This document shows positions 17,599-25,201 of a stretch of DNA of 64,000 bases, piece by piece. Numbering within the stretch: position 1 is the stretch's first letter; each line of letters opens with the position of its first letter. Source of the stretch: Nakamurella multipartita DSM 44233 (GTDB lineage: Bacteria; Actinomycetota; Actinomycetes; Mycobacteriales; Nakamurellaceae); NCBI RefSeq assembly GCF_000024365.1, contig NC_013235.1, forward strand, positions 558,001 to 622,000. The letters run 5' to 3'. The notes beneath the pieces were generated by a model. It did not search any database. It saw nothing but the letters and a program-made list of their open reading frames with translations, and had not been told where the DNA came from. The translations under genes were made by a program, and so were the position numbers.

Positions 17599-18417
17599 TT
17601 AGGGCAGCTTCCCCGGGAACACCCGGTCCAGGGCGGCCAGCAGCGCCCGCGGCCCGTCGGCCTCGTGCAGCCAGCTGTGGAACCCGTCGACCAGGTGCAC
17701 GCCGTCGTTGGCCGGCGTCGACCGGTCGAGCATGCCCTGCACGATGACCGGCCGGATGCCACGCAGGTTCAGATCGTCCAGGATGGCGGCCGTCCGGCAA
17801 CTGAGCAGCAGCGCCAGGGTGGCCTGCAGCCGCCGGTACGGCCGCAGCTCCCGGTCCAGGAGCATGTCCAGGATGGACTGAAGCAGCCGCCCGGCGTGAT
17901 AGAGCTCGTTGCGGTCGACGTTGGAGTCGTCGTAGCCGAGTTCCTGGACCAGGCGCAGGAACCGCCAGGGCTGCCGCCAGCACCGCCGCAACTTGCTGTC
18001 CCAGGGCGCGCCCAGGGCCGGGTTGATGAAGATCGGTTGCAGTTCTGCACCCGCCAGGTCCGCGGCCATCAGGGCGGCCAGCTGCCCGCCGAAGGAGTGC
18101 CCGACCAGGACCGTGGGTTCGATGCCCAGGGCCCGAACGGTTTCCGTGATCAGGGCGGAGAAATGGCGAACCCGGAAGTGGAGCAACCCGACCGTCCCGC
18201 TGCGGCCGTGGTTGGGCAGATCGATGGCGTAGATGCGCAGGCCGTACCGCTGCGACAGGGCGGTCAGCGCCGGCAGGTTCTGTTCGGTACGGCCGCCCAA
18301 ACCGTGCAGCGCGACGGTGGGCCGGCCGTCGACCGGGCCGACCAGGGTGACGTGCATTCGCCGTCCCCGGCTGACCGGGACGGTCAGGGATGAGGCCGGG
18401 CCGGCCGCGTCGGTCAT
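17599..18417 (-). CDS. Alpha/beta-hydrolase
   Basis: A 272-residue hydrolase. Visible motifs are the oxyanion-type ALHGLGG (about residue 33), IDLPNHGRSG, nucleophile elbow GHSFGG, and an acid strand PVIVQGMLDRSTP followed by the likely catalytic His in GFHSWLHE. The substrate is unknown; it resembles the broad esterase/haloperoxidase-like group. The ATG at 18417 is preferred over a longer frame because the upstream part is low-complexity; no clear ribosome-binding site is present, so the start is tentative. Confidence 0.8.
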   Translation of the reverse strand: MTDAAGPASSLTVPVSRGRRMHVTLVGPVDGRPTVALHGLGGRTEQNLPALTALSQRYGLRIYAIDLPNHGRSGTVGLLHFRVRHFSALITETVRALGIEPTVLVGHSFGGQLAALMAADLAGAELQPIFINPALGAPWDSKLRRCWRQPWRFLRLVQELGYDDSNVDRNELYHAGRLLQSILDMLLDRELRPYRRLQATLALLLSCRTAAILDDLNLRGIRPVIVQGMLDRSTPANDGVHLVDGFHSWLHEADGPRALLAALDRVFPGKLP

Positions 18418-18703
18418 CGGCCGGGTTCCGGCGGAGCCGGCCGGGCCGGCCGAGCGTGAGCTGATTCTGGGCAGGAGCACGGTCGACCTTGCTGCGTGAG
18501 TGGTCGTCAACGAGGCGGGCGCGGAGAGGCGATCCCGGCCGGGGCCGCGGCCGTCAGGCGGCGGTCCGGATCCCACGCGGCTGTGCGTTCAGCGCTTCCC
18601 AGCAGACGCCTGTTCGTTCGATCTGTCAAACGCCGCGATCCGCCCGGCGACTGAAGGTCCGGCCGCGCGGGTACAGCACGGCCATGTCGATGCAGGTGGC
18701 GCC

Positions 18704-19783
18704 ATGAACAACTCGGGTCCGAGGGTTCACCGGCCGGCCGGTCCCACGGACGGCGCACCACCACCGGCGCAGGAGCCGGCCGGGGCGGCGCCCGCCGGAC
18801 CGACCGATGCCAGGCCGCGCGCGGATCGCCGGCGGGTGGACCGGTTGCGCCATACCGAGCCCTGGCACCGGGACGGGGCCGGCCCGGTGCCCACCGCGGA
18901 TGGGCCGGTCCGCCGGCGCTGGCGCAAGGTGGCCCGACGAACCCTGGCCAAGGCCTGGGGCGACTCACTGTTCGGTATGAGTGCGCAGGCCGCCTTCTGG
19001 AGCGCGCTGTCCACCGCGCCCCTGTTGCTGGCCCTGCTCGGGTTGTCCGGATACGTGGCCCGGGCGATCGGGCCGAACACCACCGGCGAGATCCGGGAAC
19101 AGGTGAACGTTTTCCTGCACACCATCTTCAACCAGGAGGTCGCCGACAACCTGATCGGGAACACCGTCGACGTCATCCTGAACAGCAGTCAGACCGACGT
19201 CGTCTCCGTCGGGTTGATCATCAGTCTGTGGGCCGGCTCCTCGGCCATGACTGCATTCGTCGAGTCGATCGCCATCGCCTACGGCCAGCACGAGTTCCGC
19301 CATCCTGTGCTGGAGCGGTTCTTCGCCCTCGGCCTGTACGTCGGCGCGCTCGCGGCCGGGATCGTGATGGTCCCGTTGCTGGCCATCGGACCCGATTACC
19401 TGCCCCGGTTGTTCCCGCCCGACTGGCGGTCGGCGGTCAGCGAGATCATCGGCTGGCTTTACTATCCCGGCCTGGCGATCGGGCTGATCCTGCTGCTGAC
19501 CACCCTGTACAAGGTGGCGCCCAAGGACAAGCACCGGTGGATGCGCGGGTTGCCGGGAGCCTTCCTGGCCGCCGCGGTTTTCCTGACGGCCAGCACCGGA
19601 CTTCGGTTGTACCTGTCCTACGTCTACGAGCACGGCCTGACCTACGGTGCGCTGGCCACGCCGATCACCTTCCTGCTGTTCTACTACTTCATCTCGATGG
19701 CCATCATCATCGGCGCCCAGTTCAACAATGCCCTGCTGGAGTACTACCCGCCGCGGACGTCGCGCCGGCAGCGGCGCGGCTGA
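18704..19783 (+). CDS. YihY/BrkB family integral membrane protein
   Basis: A 359-residue protein with a long Pro/Arg-rich cytoplasmic N terminus (about 85 residues) and six hydrophobic segments. Family hallmarks include FGMSAQAAFWSALSTAPLLL, a LWAGSSAMTAF segment, YYPGLAIG and the C-terminal ATPITFLLFYYFISMAIIIGAQ-like run. BrkB/YihY proteins (formerly mis-assigned as RNase BN) are of unknown transport function. The gene ends eight bases before the convergent aminotransferase gene. Confidence 0.88.
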   Translation: MNNSGPRVHRPAGPTDGAPPPAQEPAGAAPAGPTDARPRADRRRVDRLRHTEPWHRDGAGPVPTADGPVRRRWRKVARRTLAKAWGDSLFGMSAQAAFWSALSTAPLLLALLGLSGYVARAIGPNTTGEIREQVNVFLHTIFNQEVADNLIGNTVDVILNSSQTDVVSVGLIISLWAGSSAMTAFVESIAIAYGQHEFRHPVLERFFALGLYVGALAAGIVMVPLLAIGPDYLPRLFPPDWRSAVSEIIGWLYYPGLAIGLILLLTTLYKVAPKDKHRWMRGLPGAFLAAAVFLTASTGLRLYLSYVYEHGLTYGALATPITFLLFYYFISMAIIIGAQFNNALLEYYPPRTSRRQRRG

Positions 19784-19791
19784 CCGCGACC

Positions 19792-20925
19792 TCAGCGTCC
19801 ATCCAGGTACCGGCGCAGCGCGACCAGAGCCGCGCCGGGATCGCGGCGTCCGACGCCGATCCGGAACCGGTCGGCCGGCACCGGCGCCAGATCGGAGGTG
19901 TACACGCTGGCCGGAAGCAGGAGCACCCCTTCGGTTTCCACCAGCCGCCGGCAGAACGCCTCGACGCCGTCCGCCCCGCGGTAGCGCGGGAACGCCACCG
20001 CCCCGCCCTGCGGCGGGGCCCAGTCGAACAGATCGGGGTAGCCGGCGAAGAACTCGTCCAGCACCGGGATGTTGTCGGCGATGATCTGCCGGTTGCGGGC
20101 CTGGATCTCCGGGCCGCGGCGCAGCGCGAGGGTGGCCAGGAACTCACTGGGCCCGGCGTTGCAGATCGAGGTGTAGTGCTTGTGCCGCTCCAGCCGTTCC
20201 AGCAGGGCGTGGTCGCGGCAGGCGATCCAGCCGACCCGCAGCCCCGGCAGCCCGTAGGACTTGCTCATCACATTCACCGAGACGGCCGTGGGGGATGCGT
20301 CGGCGGCCTGGCGCAGGGTACGGGCCGGGTCGAGTTCCAGCCCGCGGTAGACCTCGTCGCAGATCAGCCGGATCCCGCGTTCCTCGCACAGCTGGACCAG
20401 TTCCGACCACGTCTGCTGGTCCGGCACCGCGCCGGTCGGATTGTTGGGGAAGTTGACCGCGATCACCCGGGTGGTCGGGCGCAGGGCGGCCCGGACGGCA
20501 TCCAGGTCGAGCCGCCAGTGGTCGTCCGGGTCGAGCGGTACCCCGGTGACCTGGAGCCCGGCGGCGACCGGGATCGTCTCCAGCGCTTGATAGTTCGGGA
20601 CGGTGACGATCGCGTGCTGGCGGGGTTCGGCGACCAGCTGCAGCAGCCAGAACAGGGCCTCCTCGGCGCCGGCGAACAGCAGGATGTCCTCCGGCCCGCA
20701 CTGCTGATAGGTGTCCGCGACCGCGGTGCGCAGCGCGTCGGATCCCCATGTCGGCACGTAGCCCAGCGGCAGCTCGGTGAAGGCGGCGCGGTCGTCGTCG
20801 GTGCCCATGGCCAGCAGCTCGCCGATGGTCGTGGTCTGCGCGTCGGAGGCCGTCAGGTGGTACTTGGCGGTGAATTCCCACCGGGCGAAGTAGGACTCCA
20901 GGCGGAACGGCGGCAACGTGGTCAT
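19792..20925 (-). CDS. Class I/II PLP-dependent aminotransferase
   Basis: A 377-residue fold-type I enzyme. Visible features are the N-terminal FRLESYFARWEF, NFPNNPTGAVP (PLP-site Asn), ICDEVYRGLE (Asp binding the pyridine N), the Schiff-base lysine in VMSKSYGLPGLRVGW and the C-terminal RFRIGVGRR (carboxylate Arg). It belongs to the family often annotated near capreomycidine-synthase-like enzymes; the amino acid substrate is not known. Its ATG overlaps the stop of the regulator upstream (ATGA), so the two are translationally coupled and probably functionally linked. Confidence 0.88.
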   Translation of the reverse strand: MTTLPPFRLESYFARWEFTAKYHLTASDAQTTTIGELLAMGTDDDRAAFTELPLGYVPTWGSDALRTAVADTYQQCGPEDILLFAGAEEALFWLLQLVAEPRQHAIVTVPNYQALETIPVAAGLQVTGVPLDPDDHWRLDLDAVRAALRPTTRVIAVNFPNNPTGAVPDQQTWSELVQLCEERGIRLICDEVYRGLELDPARTLRQAADASPTAVSVNVMSKSYGLPGLRVGWIACRDHALLERLERHKHYTSICNAGPSEFLATLALRRGPEIQARNRQIIADNIPVLDEFFAGYPDLFDWAPPQGGAVAFPRYRGADGVEAFCRRLVETEGVLLLPASVYTSDLAPVPADRFRIGVGRRDPGAALVALRRYLDGR

Positions 20926-21536
20926 CGGGATTCCTCTCGTGTACGAACGGTTTTCAGCAGGTCGTAGACGGTGGCCCGGGACACGCCGAGGGAGGTGGCG
21001 ACATGGCCGGCCGCGTGCCGGACCGCGAAGACGCCCTTGCCGTCCAGGTGCGCGACCAGCTCCAGCCGCTGCGGACGGCTGAGCCGGGACCGCGGCACCT
21101 GGGCGGCGCGGCACCAGTCGTCGACCAGGACGTTGACCTCGTGCGGCCAGTCCCGTTCGAACAGGGCGTCCGGACGGGGCTGCACCGCGGCGGCGAACCG
21201 GGTGAGGAGCTCGGCCGCGCCGTCCACCGCCGAGCGGTCGAAGTTGATGCACAGCAGTCCTTGCCCCTGGCCCAACGGCACGCTCACCGACGTCCACCGG
21301 CCCCCGTGCTCGTCGACCTTCGGATACGGGCCGATCACCGCATCGGACCGCTGCGCCTGCAGCAGCTCGGGTTCCAGCAGTGACGGGTCACCGATCTTGC
21401 GACCGGACAACGGGTTCCACACCGCCACCACCCGGTCGCGGCGTATATCGTGCGCGACCACCTCGACGTGCGGGTGGAACAACGCCACCACCGCCGCCAC
21501 CACCGGCGCTTGCGGGGCCCACCACTGGTCATCCAT
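20922..21536 (-). CDS. YheO-type PAS/HTH transcriptional regulator (DauR-like)
   Basis: About 204 residues from ATG 21536; a TTG at 21566 would add ten residues. The N-terminal PAS-like YheO domain (VEVVAHDIRRDRVVAVWNPLSGRKIGD, then GLLCINFD) precedes a C-terminal helix-turn-helix (HVATSLGVSRATVYDLLKTV). Related DauR proteins repress amino acid catabolic genes. The TTG lies inside a palindromic operator, which favours the internal ATG, possibly on a leaderless transcript. It overlaps the downstream aminotransferase by four bases and is the likely autoregulator of the pair. Confidence 0.82.
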   Translation of the reverse strand: MDDQWWAPQAPVVAAVVALFHPHVEVVAHDIRRDRVVAVWNPLSGRKIGDPSLLEPELLQAQRSDAVIGPYPKVDEHGGRWTSVSVPLGQGQGLLCINFDRSAVDGAAELLTRFAAAVQPRPDALFERDWPHEVNVLVDDWCRAAQVPRSRLSRPQRLELVAHLDGKGVFAVRHAAGHVATSLGVSRATVYDLLKTVRTREESR

Positions 21537-21541
21537 GAGGA

Positions 21542-21574
21542 TGGACAATAAATCCAGAGTGGACAAGTTGTCCA
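21542..21574. promoter_or_regulatory. Double palindromic operator and promoter of the YheO-type regulator/aminotransferase pair
   Basis: A perfect dyad TGGACAAGTTGTCCA at 21560-21574 is followed by an imperfect copy TGGACAATAAATCCA at 21542-21556, 18 bp apart centre to centre. On the minus strand the dyads provide a TGGACA -35-like and a TATTGT -10-like hexamer 18 bp apart, placing the start of transcription close to the ATG at 21536. A regulator bound here would block the promoter directly. This is inference from sequence alone. Confidence 0.6.
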
Positions 21575-21642
21575 GACCCGGTACGCGCGGCGGGCCGCCC
21601 CCCTGGTGGGAGGCGGCCCGCCGCCGATGGCGCCGAACTGGT

Positions 21643-22341
21643 TCAGCCGGCGACCGGCTGCGGGACGGTCAGATTCGCCCGCTGGATGAGCCGCAGGCCG
21701 ACCACCACCAGCGGCGCCGAGGCCAGCCCGGCGACCAGGGCACCCCACGGCGCGGGCAGGAACGCCGGGACGACCCAGACGGCCACGTAGACCGGTGCCG
21801 CCCACCAGCCGATGACGCCGGCCCGGGCCAGCCCGGCCAGCATCAGTGGGACGCCCAGCAGGGCGGTCACCATGGCACTGGACAGCCAGAACTGGGTCCA
21901 GATGCTGCCGTTCGCGGCGTCGAAGATGCCGGCGCCGACGTCCGGTGGCAGCACCCCGAGGGCGGCGACGTAGTGGTCGGCCAGCAGGAATCCGGAGAAC
22001 TGCATGGCGCCGAAGGCGGCGATCACCGCGGCGGCGGCGGTCCACGCCCGCCCGCGCGGACCCCGGACCAGCCCGATCGCCGCCAGCACGCCGAAGGCCA
22101 GCGTGATCCAGCCGTAGTGGTACAGCCCCGCCGACACCGCCGAGATTCCAGGATCGGCAGCCAGCGAGGCGATGTAGCCGGCCGAGCTCTCGTCGGGCTG
22201 CGGCGGCGAGGTGAGGTTGCCGCCCAGGGTCAGCAGCGGGGACGCGATGAGCGCGATCCCGCCGAGGCGGGTGAGCACCCGGCCGGTGCGGGACTCGGCC
22301 GTGGTCTGGATGCCGGCGGTAGGGGTGACGGTGCTGGTCAT
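21643..22341 (-). CDS. Polytopic membrane protein of unknown function
   Basis: A 232-residue protein with about six hydrophobic segments (for example LGGIALIASPLLTLGG, YGWITLAFGVLAAIGLV, WTAAAAVIAAFGAMQFSGFLLA). No catalytic or binding motif was recognised. A GGAG tract lies about eight bases before the ATG. It is divergent from the two-component system genes, with which it might share regulation; the role is unknown. Confidence 0.75.
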   Translation of the reverse strand: MTSTVTPTAGIQTTAESRTGRVLTRLGGIALIASPLLTLGGNLTSPPQPDESSAGYIASLAADPGISAVSAGLYHYGWITLAFGVLAAIGLVRGPRGRAWTAAAAVIAAFGAMQFSGFLLADHYVAALGVLPPDVGAGIFDAANGSIWTQFWLSSAMVTALLGVPLMLAGLARAGVIGWWAAPVYVAVWVVPAFLPAPWGALVAGLASAPLVVVGLRLIQRANLTVPQPVAG

Positions 22342-22473
22342 GAGGAGAACTCCCGGAGTGATGCGGCGCCGCGGTTCGGTGCCTGACGGGACAGAACGCT
22401 ACGAATCGCCGGGCGCCGGCGGATCGTCCTGACCGGCCGCTTTTCCCGGCTCGCGAACGGACATCGGCGGCCC

Positions 22474-22497
22474 GGGGTCCTCCTGCGGGAGGACCCC
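22474..22497. promoter_or_regulatory. Perfect 10-bp hairpin in a divergent intergenic region
   Basis: GGGGTCCTCC and GGAGGACCCC flank a TGCG tetraloop. The hairpin lies between two divergent genes, 65 bp before the kinase ATG, so it is not a normal terminator position; it could be a leader structure or a regulator site. No role can be assigned. Confidence 0.4.
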
Positions 22498-22562
22498 GCA
22501 GCCGGGGCCATCGTCTCCGGAACCGATGCCAGGGCGGGGCAGGAGGACCTAGGGTCACCCGC

Positions 22563-23762
22563 ATGCGTCCACCTGCGAACCGGATCAGCCTGACGGCCGC
22601 GGTCGGCGGTGCGGTCGGCATCGTCCTCGGGGTGGCGTCGCTGCTGGAGGCCTCGACCGATCCGGCCGGCGTGGGGCTGGATGCCCAGACGGTGACCACG
22701 GCCCTGGCCATCGCACTCGGCTGCGGGATCGCGCCGTTCCTGCCGGTGCTCGGGTTGGCGGTCGGACTGGCCCCGATGGTGTTGGCCGTGCTGGTATTCC
22801 CGGCCACCCCCGGCCCGGCCGGGTCGCTGCTGATTGCGCTCATCCTGCTCGTCGGCTATGCCAGCTTCCGGCTGCCGCCGCGCCCCGGGCTCGCGGCGTA
22901 CGTCGCGGCCTCCCTGGTCAGCGGCACCTGCGTGGCCGTCCAGTCCGGCAGCGTGTGGGAGGCGGTGTTCTTCCCGCTCATCCTGGGCGCCGGCTACGGG
23001 TTCGGAGTGTTGTTGCGGCGGGAGCGGTTTCGCTCGGCCGAGCTGGCCCGGTTGGCCGATGAGCTGCGCGCCGAACGGGAGGCCCGGACCCGGGATGCGG
23101 TGCTGGCCGAGCGGGCCCGGATCTCCCGCGAGCTGCACGACGCGGTTGCGCACACCGTCAGCGTGATGACGCTGCAGGCGGGGGTGGTGCGCCGGCGGAT
23201 GCCGGACGGCTCGCCCGAGCAGGAGATGCTGCGGTCCGTCGAGGGGTTGGGCCGGCGGTCGGTGGACGAGCTGCGTCAGGTGGTCGGGTTGCTGCGCACC
23301 GGCCCGTCCGGTTTCGAATCGGCCGACGAGGTGGGCCGGCAGCCGTCGCTGAGGAACCTGCCGGACCTGACCGCCGACGTCCGGGCGGCCGGCCTGCCGG
23401 TTCGGCTGGACGTGCGGGGGGAGGCCGTCGAGCTGCCGGACGCCGTCGACCGGTCCGCCTACCGGATCGTGCAGGAGGCGCTGTCCAACACCAGCCGGCA
23501 CGCCGGGCCGGGGACCACCGCGACCGTCCGGATCGATTACGGGCCCGACCGGGTCGTCATCGAGGTGCTCGACGACGGCCGTCCCGGCGTCGTCGAGCCG
23601 GCGTCGGGCGGGGGGTACGGGCTGGTGGGGATGCGGGAACGGGTCTCGCTCATCGGCGGGTCCCTGACGGCGGGACCGCTTGCCCAGGGTGGGTTCTCGG
23701 TCCGCGCGGACCTGCCGGTGACGGCCGGGGCGACCGGTGGTTCCACGGCGGTCCGGCGATGA
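22563..23762 (+). CDS. NarL-family sensor histidine kinase
   Basis: A 399-residue membrane kinase with four to five N-terminal hydrophobic segments (to about residue 150), a short coiled linker, the HisKA_3 phosphoacceptor region ERARISRELHDAVAHTVSVM (His about 191) and an HATPase domain with VQEALSNTSRHA (N box), VLDDGRPG and GYGLVGMRERV (G boxes). The TGA overlaps the ATG of the response regulator (ATGA). The signal is unknown. An AGGAGGACC tract precedes the start by 10-15 bases. Confidence 0.92.
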   Translation: MRPPANRISLTAAVGGAVGIVLGVASLLEASTDPAGVGLDAQTVTTALAIALGCGIAPFLPVLGLAVGLAPMVLAVLVFPATPGPAGSLLIALILLVGYASFRLPPRPGLAAYVAASLVSGTCVAVQSGSVWEAVFFPLILGAGYGFGVLLRRERFRSAELARLADELRAEREARTRDAVLAERARISRELHDAVAHTVSVMTLQAGVVRRRMPDGSPEQEMLRSVEGLGRRSVDELRQVVGLLRTGPSGFESADEVGRQPSLRNLPDLTADVRAAGLPVRLDVRGEAVELPDAVDRSAYRIVQEALSNTSRHAGPGTTATVRIDYGPDRVVIEVLDDGRPGVVEPASGGGYGLVGMRERVSLIGGSLTAGPLAQGGFSVRADLPVTAGATGGSTAVRR

Positions 23763-24451
23763 CCACATCCGCCGACGCGCTGCGGGTGGTGCTCGCCGAC
23801 GACGAGGCGCTGGTCCGGGCCGGCCTGCGGATGCTGATCGACGGTGAGCCGGACATGCAGGTGGTCGGGGAGGCCGGTGACACCGCCGCCGTGGTCGCGG
23901 TGGTCGGGCGCACCCGCCCGGACGTGGTGCTGATGGACGTGCGGATGCCGGGCGGCGGCGGCATCGAGGCCACCCGGCGGTTGGCGGCGCAGAGCCCGCA
24001 GGTGCGGGTGATCGTGCTGACCACGTTCGACGAGGACGCTGCCATCGACGGGGCGTTGCGGCTCGGGGCGGCGGGGTTCCTGCTGAAGACCTCACCGCCG
24101 GAAATGCTGCTCGACGCGATCCGCCGGGTCGCCGCCGGGGGCGGGCAACTGGACCCGATGGTGGTGCCGCGGGTCATCGCCGGGTACGCCGCCGCACCCC
24201 GGATGGGGGAGCGGGCCCCCGAGCTGGACCGGTTGACCCCCCGGGAAACCGAAGTGCTGCAACTGGTTGCCCGGGGACACAACAACGCCGAGATCGCGGC
24301 ACTGTTGCACTTGGGCGAGACCACGGTGAAAACCCACCTCGGACGGGTGCTCGACAAGCTGGGTTTGCGAGACCGCAACAAGGCCATCGCCTTTGCCTAC
24401 GACAGCGGGCTGGTCACACCGGATGCCGGCGGCCCGCCCCGGCGACGATGA
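23759..24451 (+). CDS. NarL/FixJ-family response regulator
   Basis: A 230-residue regulator. The receiver domain shows DDEALVRAGLR, phosphoacceptor Asp in DVVLMDVRMPGGGG and the lysine in FLLKTSPPE. The LuxR-type HTH is LTPRETEVLQLVARGHNNAEIAALLHLGETTVKTHL. It is translationally coupled to the histidine kinase. It converges with the glycolipid-binding-family gene, 18 bases away. Confidence 0.93.
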   Translation: MTTSADALRVVLADDEALVRAGLRMLIDGEPDMQVVGEAGDTAAVVAVVGRTRPDVVLMDVRMPGGGGIEATRRLAAQSPQVRVIVLTTFDEDAAIDGALRLGAAGFLLKTSPPEMLLDAIRRVAAGGGQLDPMVVPRVIAGYAAAPRMGERAPELDRLTPRETEVLQLVARGHNNAEIAALLHLGETTVKTHLGRVLDKLGLRDRNKAIAFAYDSGLVTPDAGGPPRRR

Positions 24452-24469
24452 CTGCGGCCGGGCGGCCGA

Positions 24470-25054
24470 TCAGCGCAGCCGGTAGGACAGGTGCGCGACG
24501 TCGAGCACGAAACCCTCGCTGTCCACGGACAGTTCGTGGTGCCCGTTGGGCCCTTGATGCCGCAGCCGGGCACCGTGCTCGGTCAACTCGATCGTCCGGT
24601 AGTGGTGCACCACGGGCTCGACCGTCAGGTCCGGGAAGTTGACCTCGGCGACTACCACGGACTCCTGCCCGAGGCGCTGGTGCAGGCCCAACCGGCGGAT
24701 GGCCATGGAGTTGCTGAACACGCTGGCGACGAAATCGACGTCCAGGGCCAGATCCAGGTCGGGCATCGGCGGTGATTTGCCGGCGCCGTCCAGCCACGGG
24801 CCGCCCGGGGTCCGGGTCAGCGACAGGCCACGTTCGGTGATCGCCGAATCGCTGTGCAGGGTCACCCGGCGGGTTCGGCCGGCGGCGTCGCACAGCACGG
24901 AGTACGAGGCCCCGAAGCTGTTGCGGCCCACCCGGACCAGGTAACCGGAGGCGCGCAGACCCCGTTCGGTGATCACCACCCGGACCGTTTCCAGGCGCCG
25001 ACCATCGTCGGAGGACCAGGCAAAGAACCTGGCGGGGCCCTGATCGGCGCTCAC
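24470..25054 (-). CDS. Putative glycolipid-binding family protein
   Basis: About 194 residues from a GTG at 25054; the size and the W-S-x-D-DGRRLETVRV beginning match the putative glycolipid-binding domain family (PF06475 type), a soluble beta-rich fold. Recognisable parts are ASGYLVRVG, SYSVLCDAAGRTRRVTL, DVDFVASVFSNSMAIRRLGL and VHHYRTIELTEHGARLRHQG. The frame is open 37 codons further upstream, but that region has no plausible start/ribosome-binding site and lies beyond the family's usual start. Function unknown. Confidence 0.75.
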   Translation of the reverse strand: MSADQGPARFFAWSSDDGRRLETVRVVITERGLRASGYLVRVGRNSFGASYSVLCDAAGRTRRVTLHSDSAITERGLSLTRTPGGPWLDGAGKSPPMPDLDLALDVDFVASVFSNSMAIRRLGLHQRLGQESVVVAEVNFPDLTVEPVVHHYRTIELTEHGARLRHQGPNGHHELSVDSEGFVLDVAHLSYRLR

Positions 25055-25201
25055 GATGCGTACGCTATCGGTTACTGGCAGGTCCTGGCGCGTCGACCGG
25101 CCGCTGCCATGTGGGGGCTTTTCGCCCCATTCGGCCCCGGCCCGGTCGTGGACGGGCAAACACATTGACGCAGCGCACGTTCTCGGTCACCCTCGACGCC
25201 C

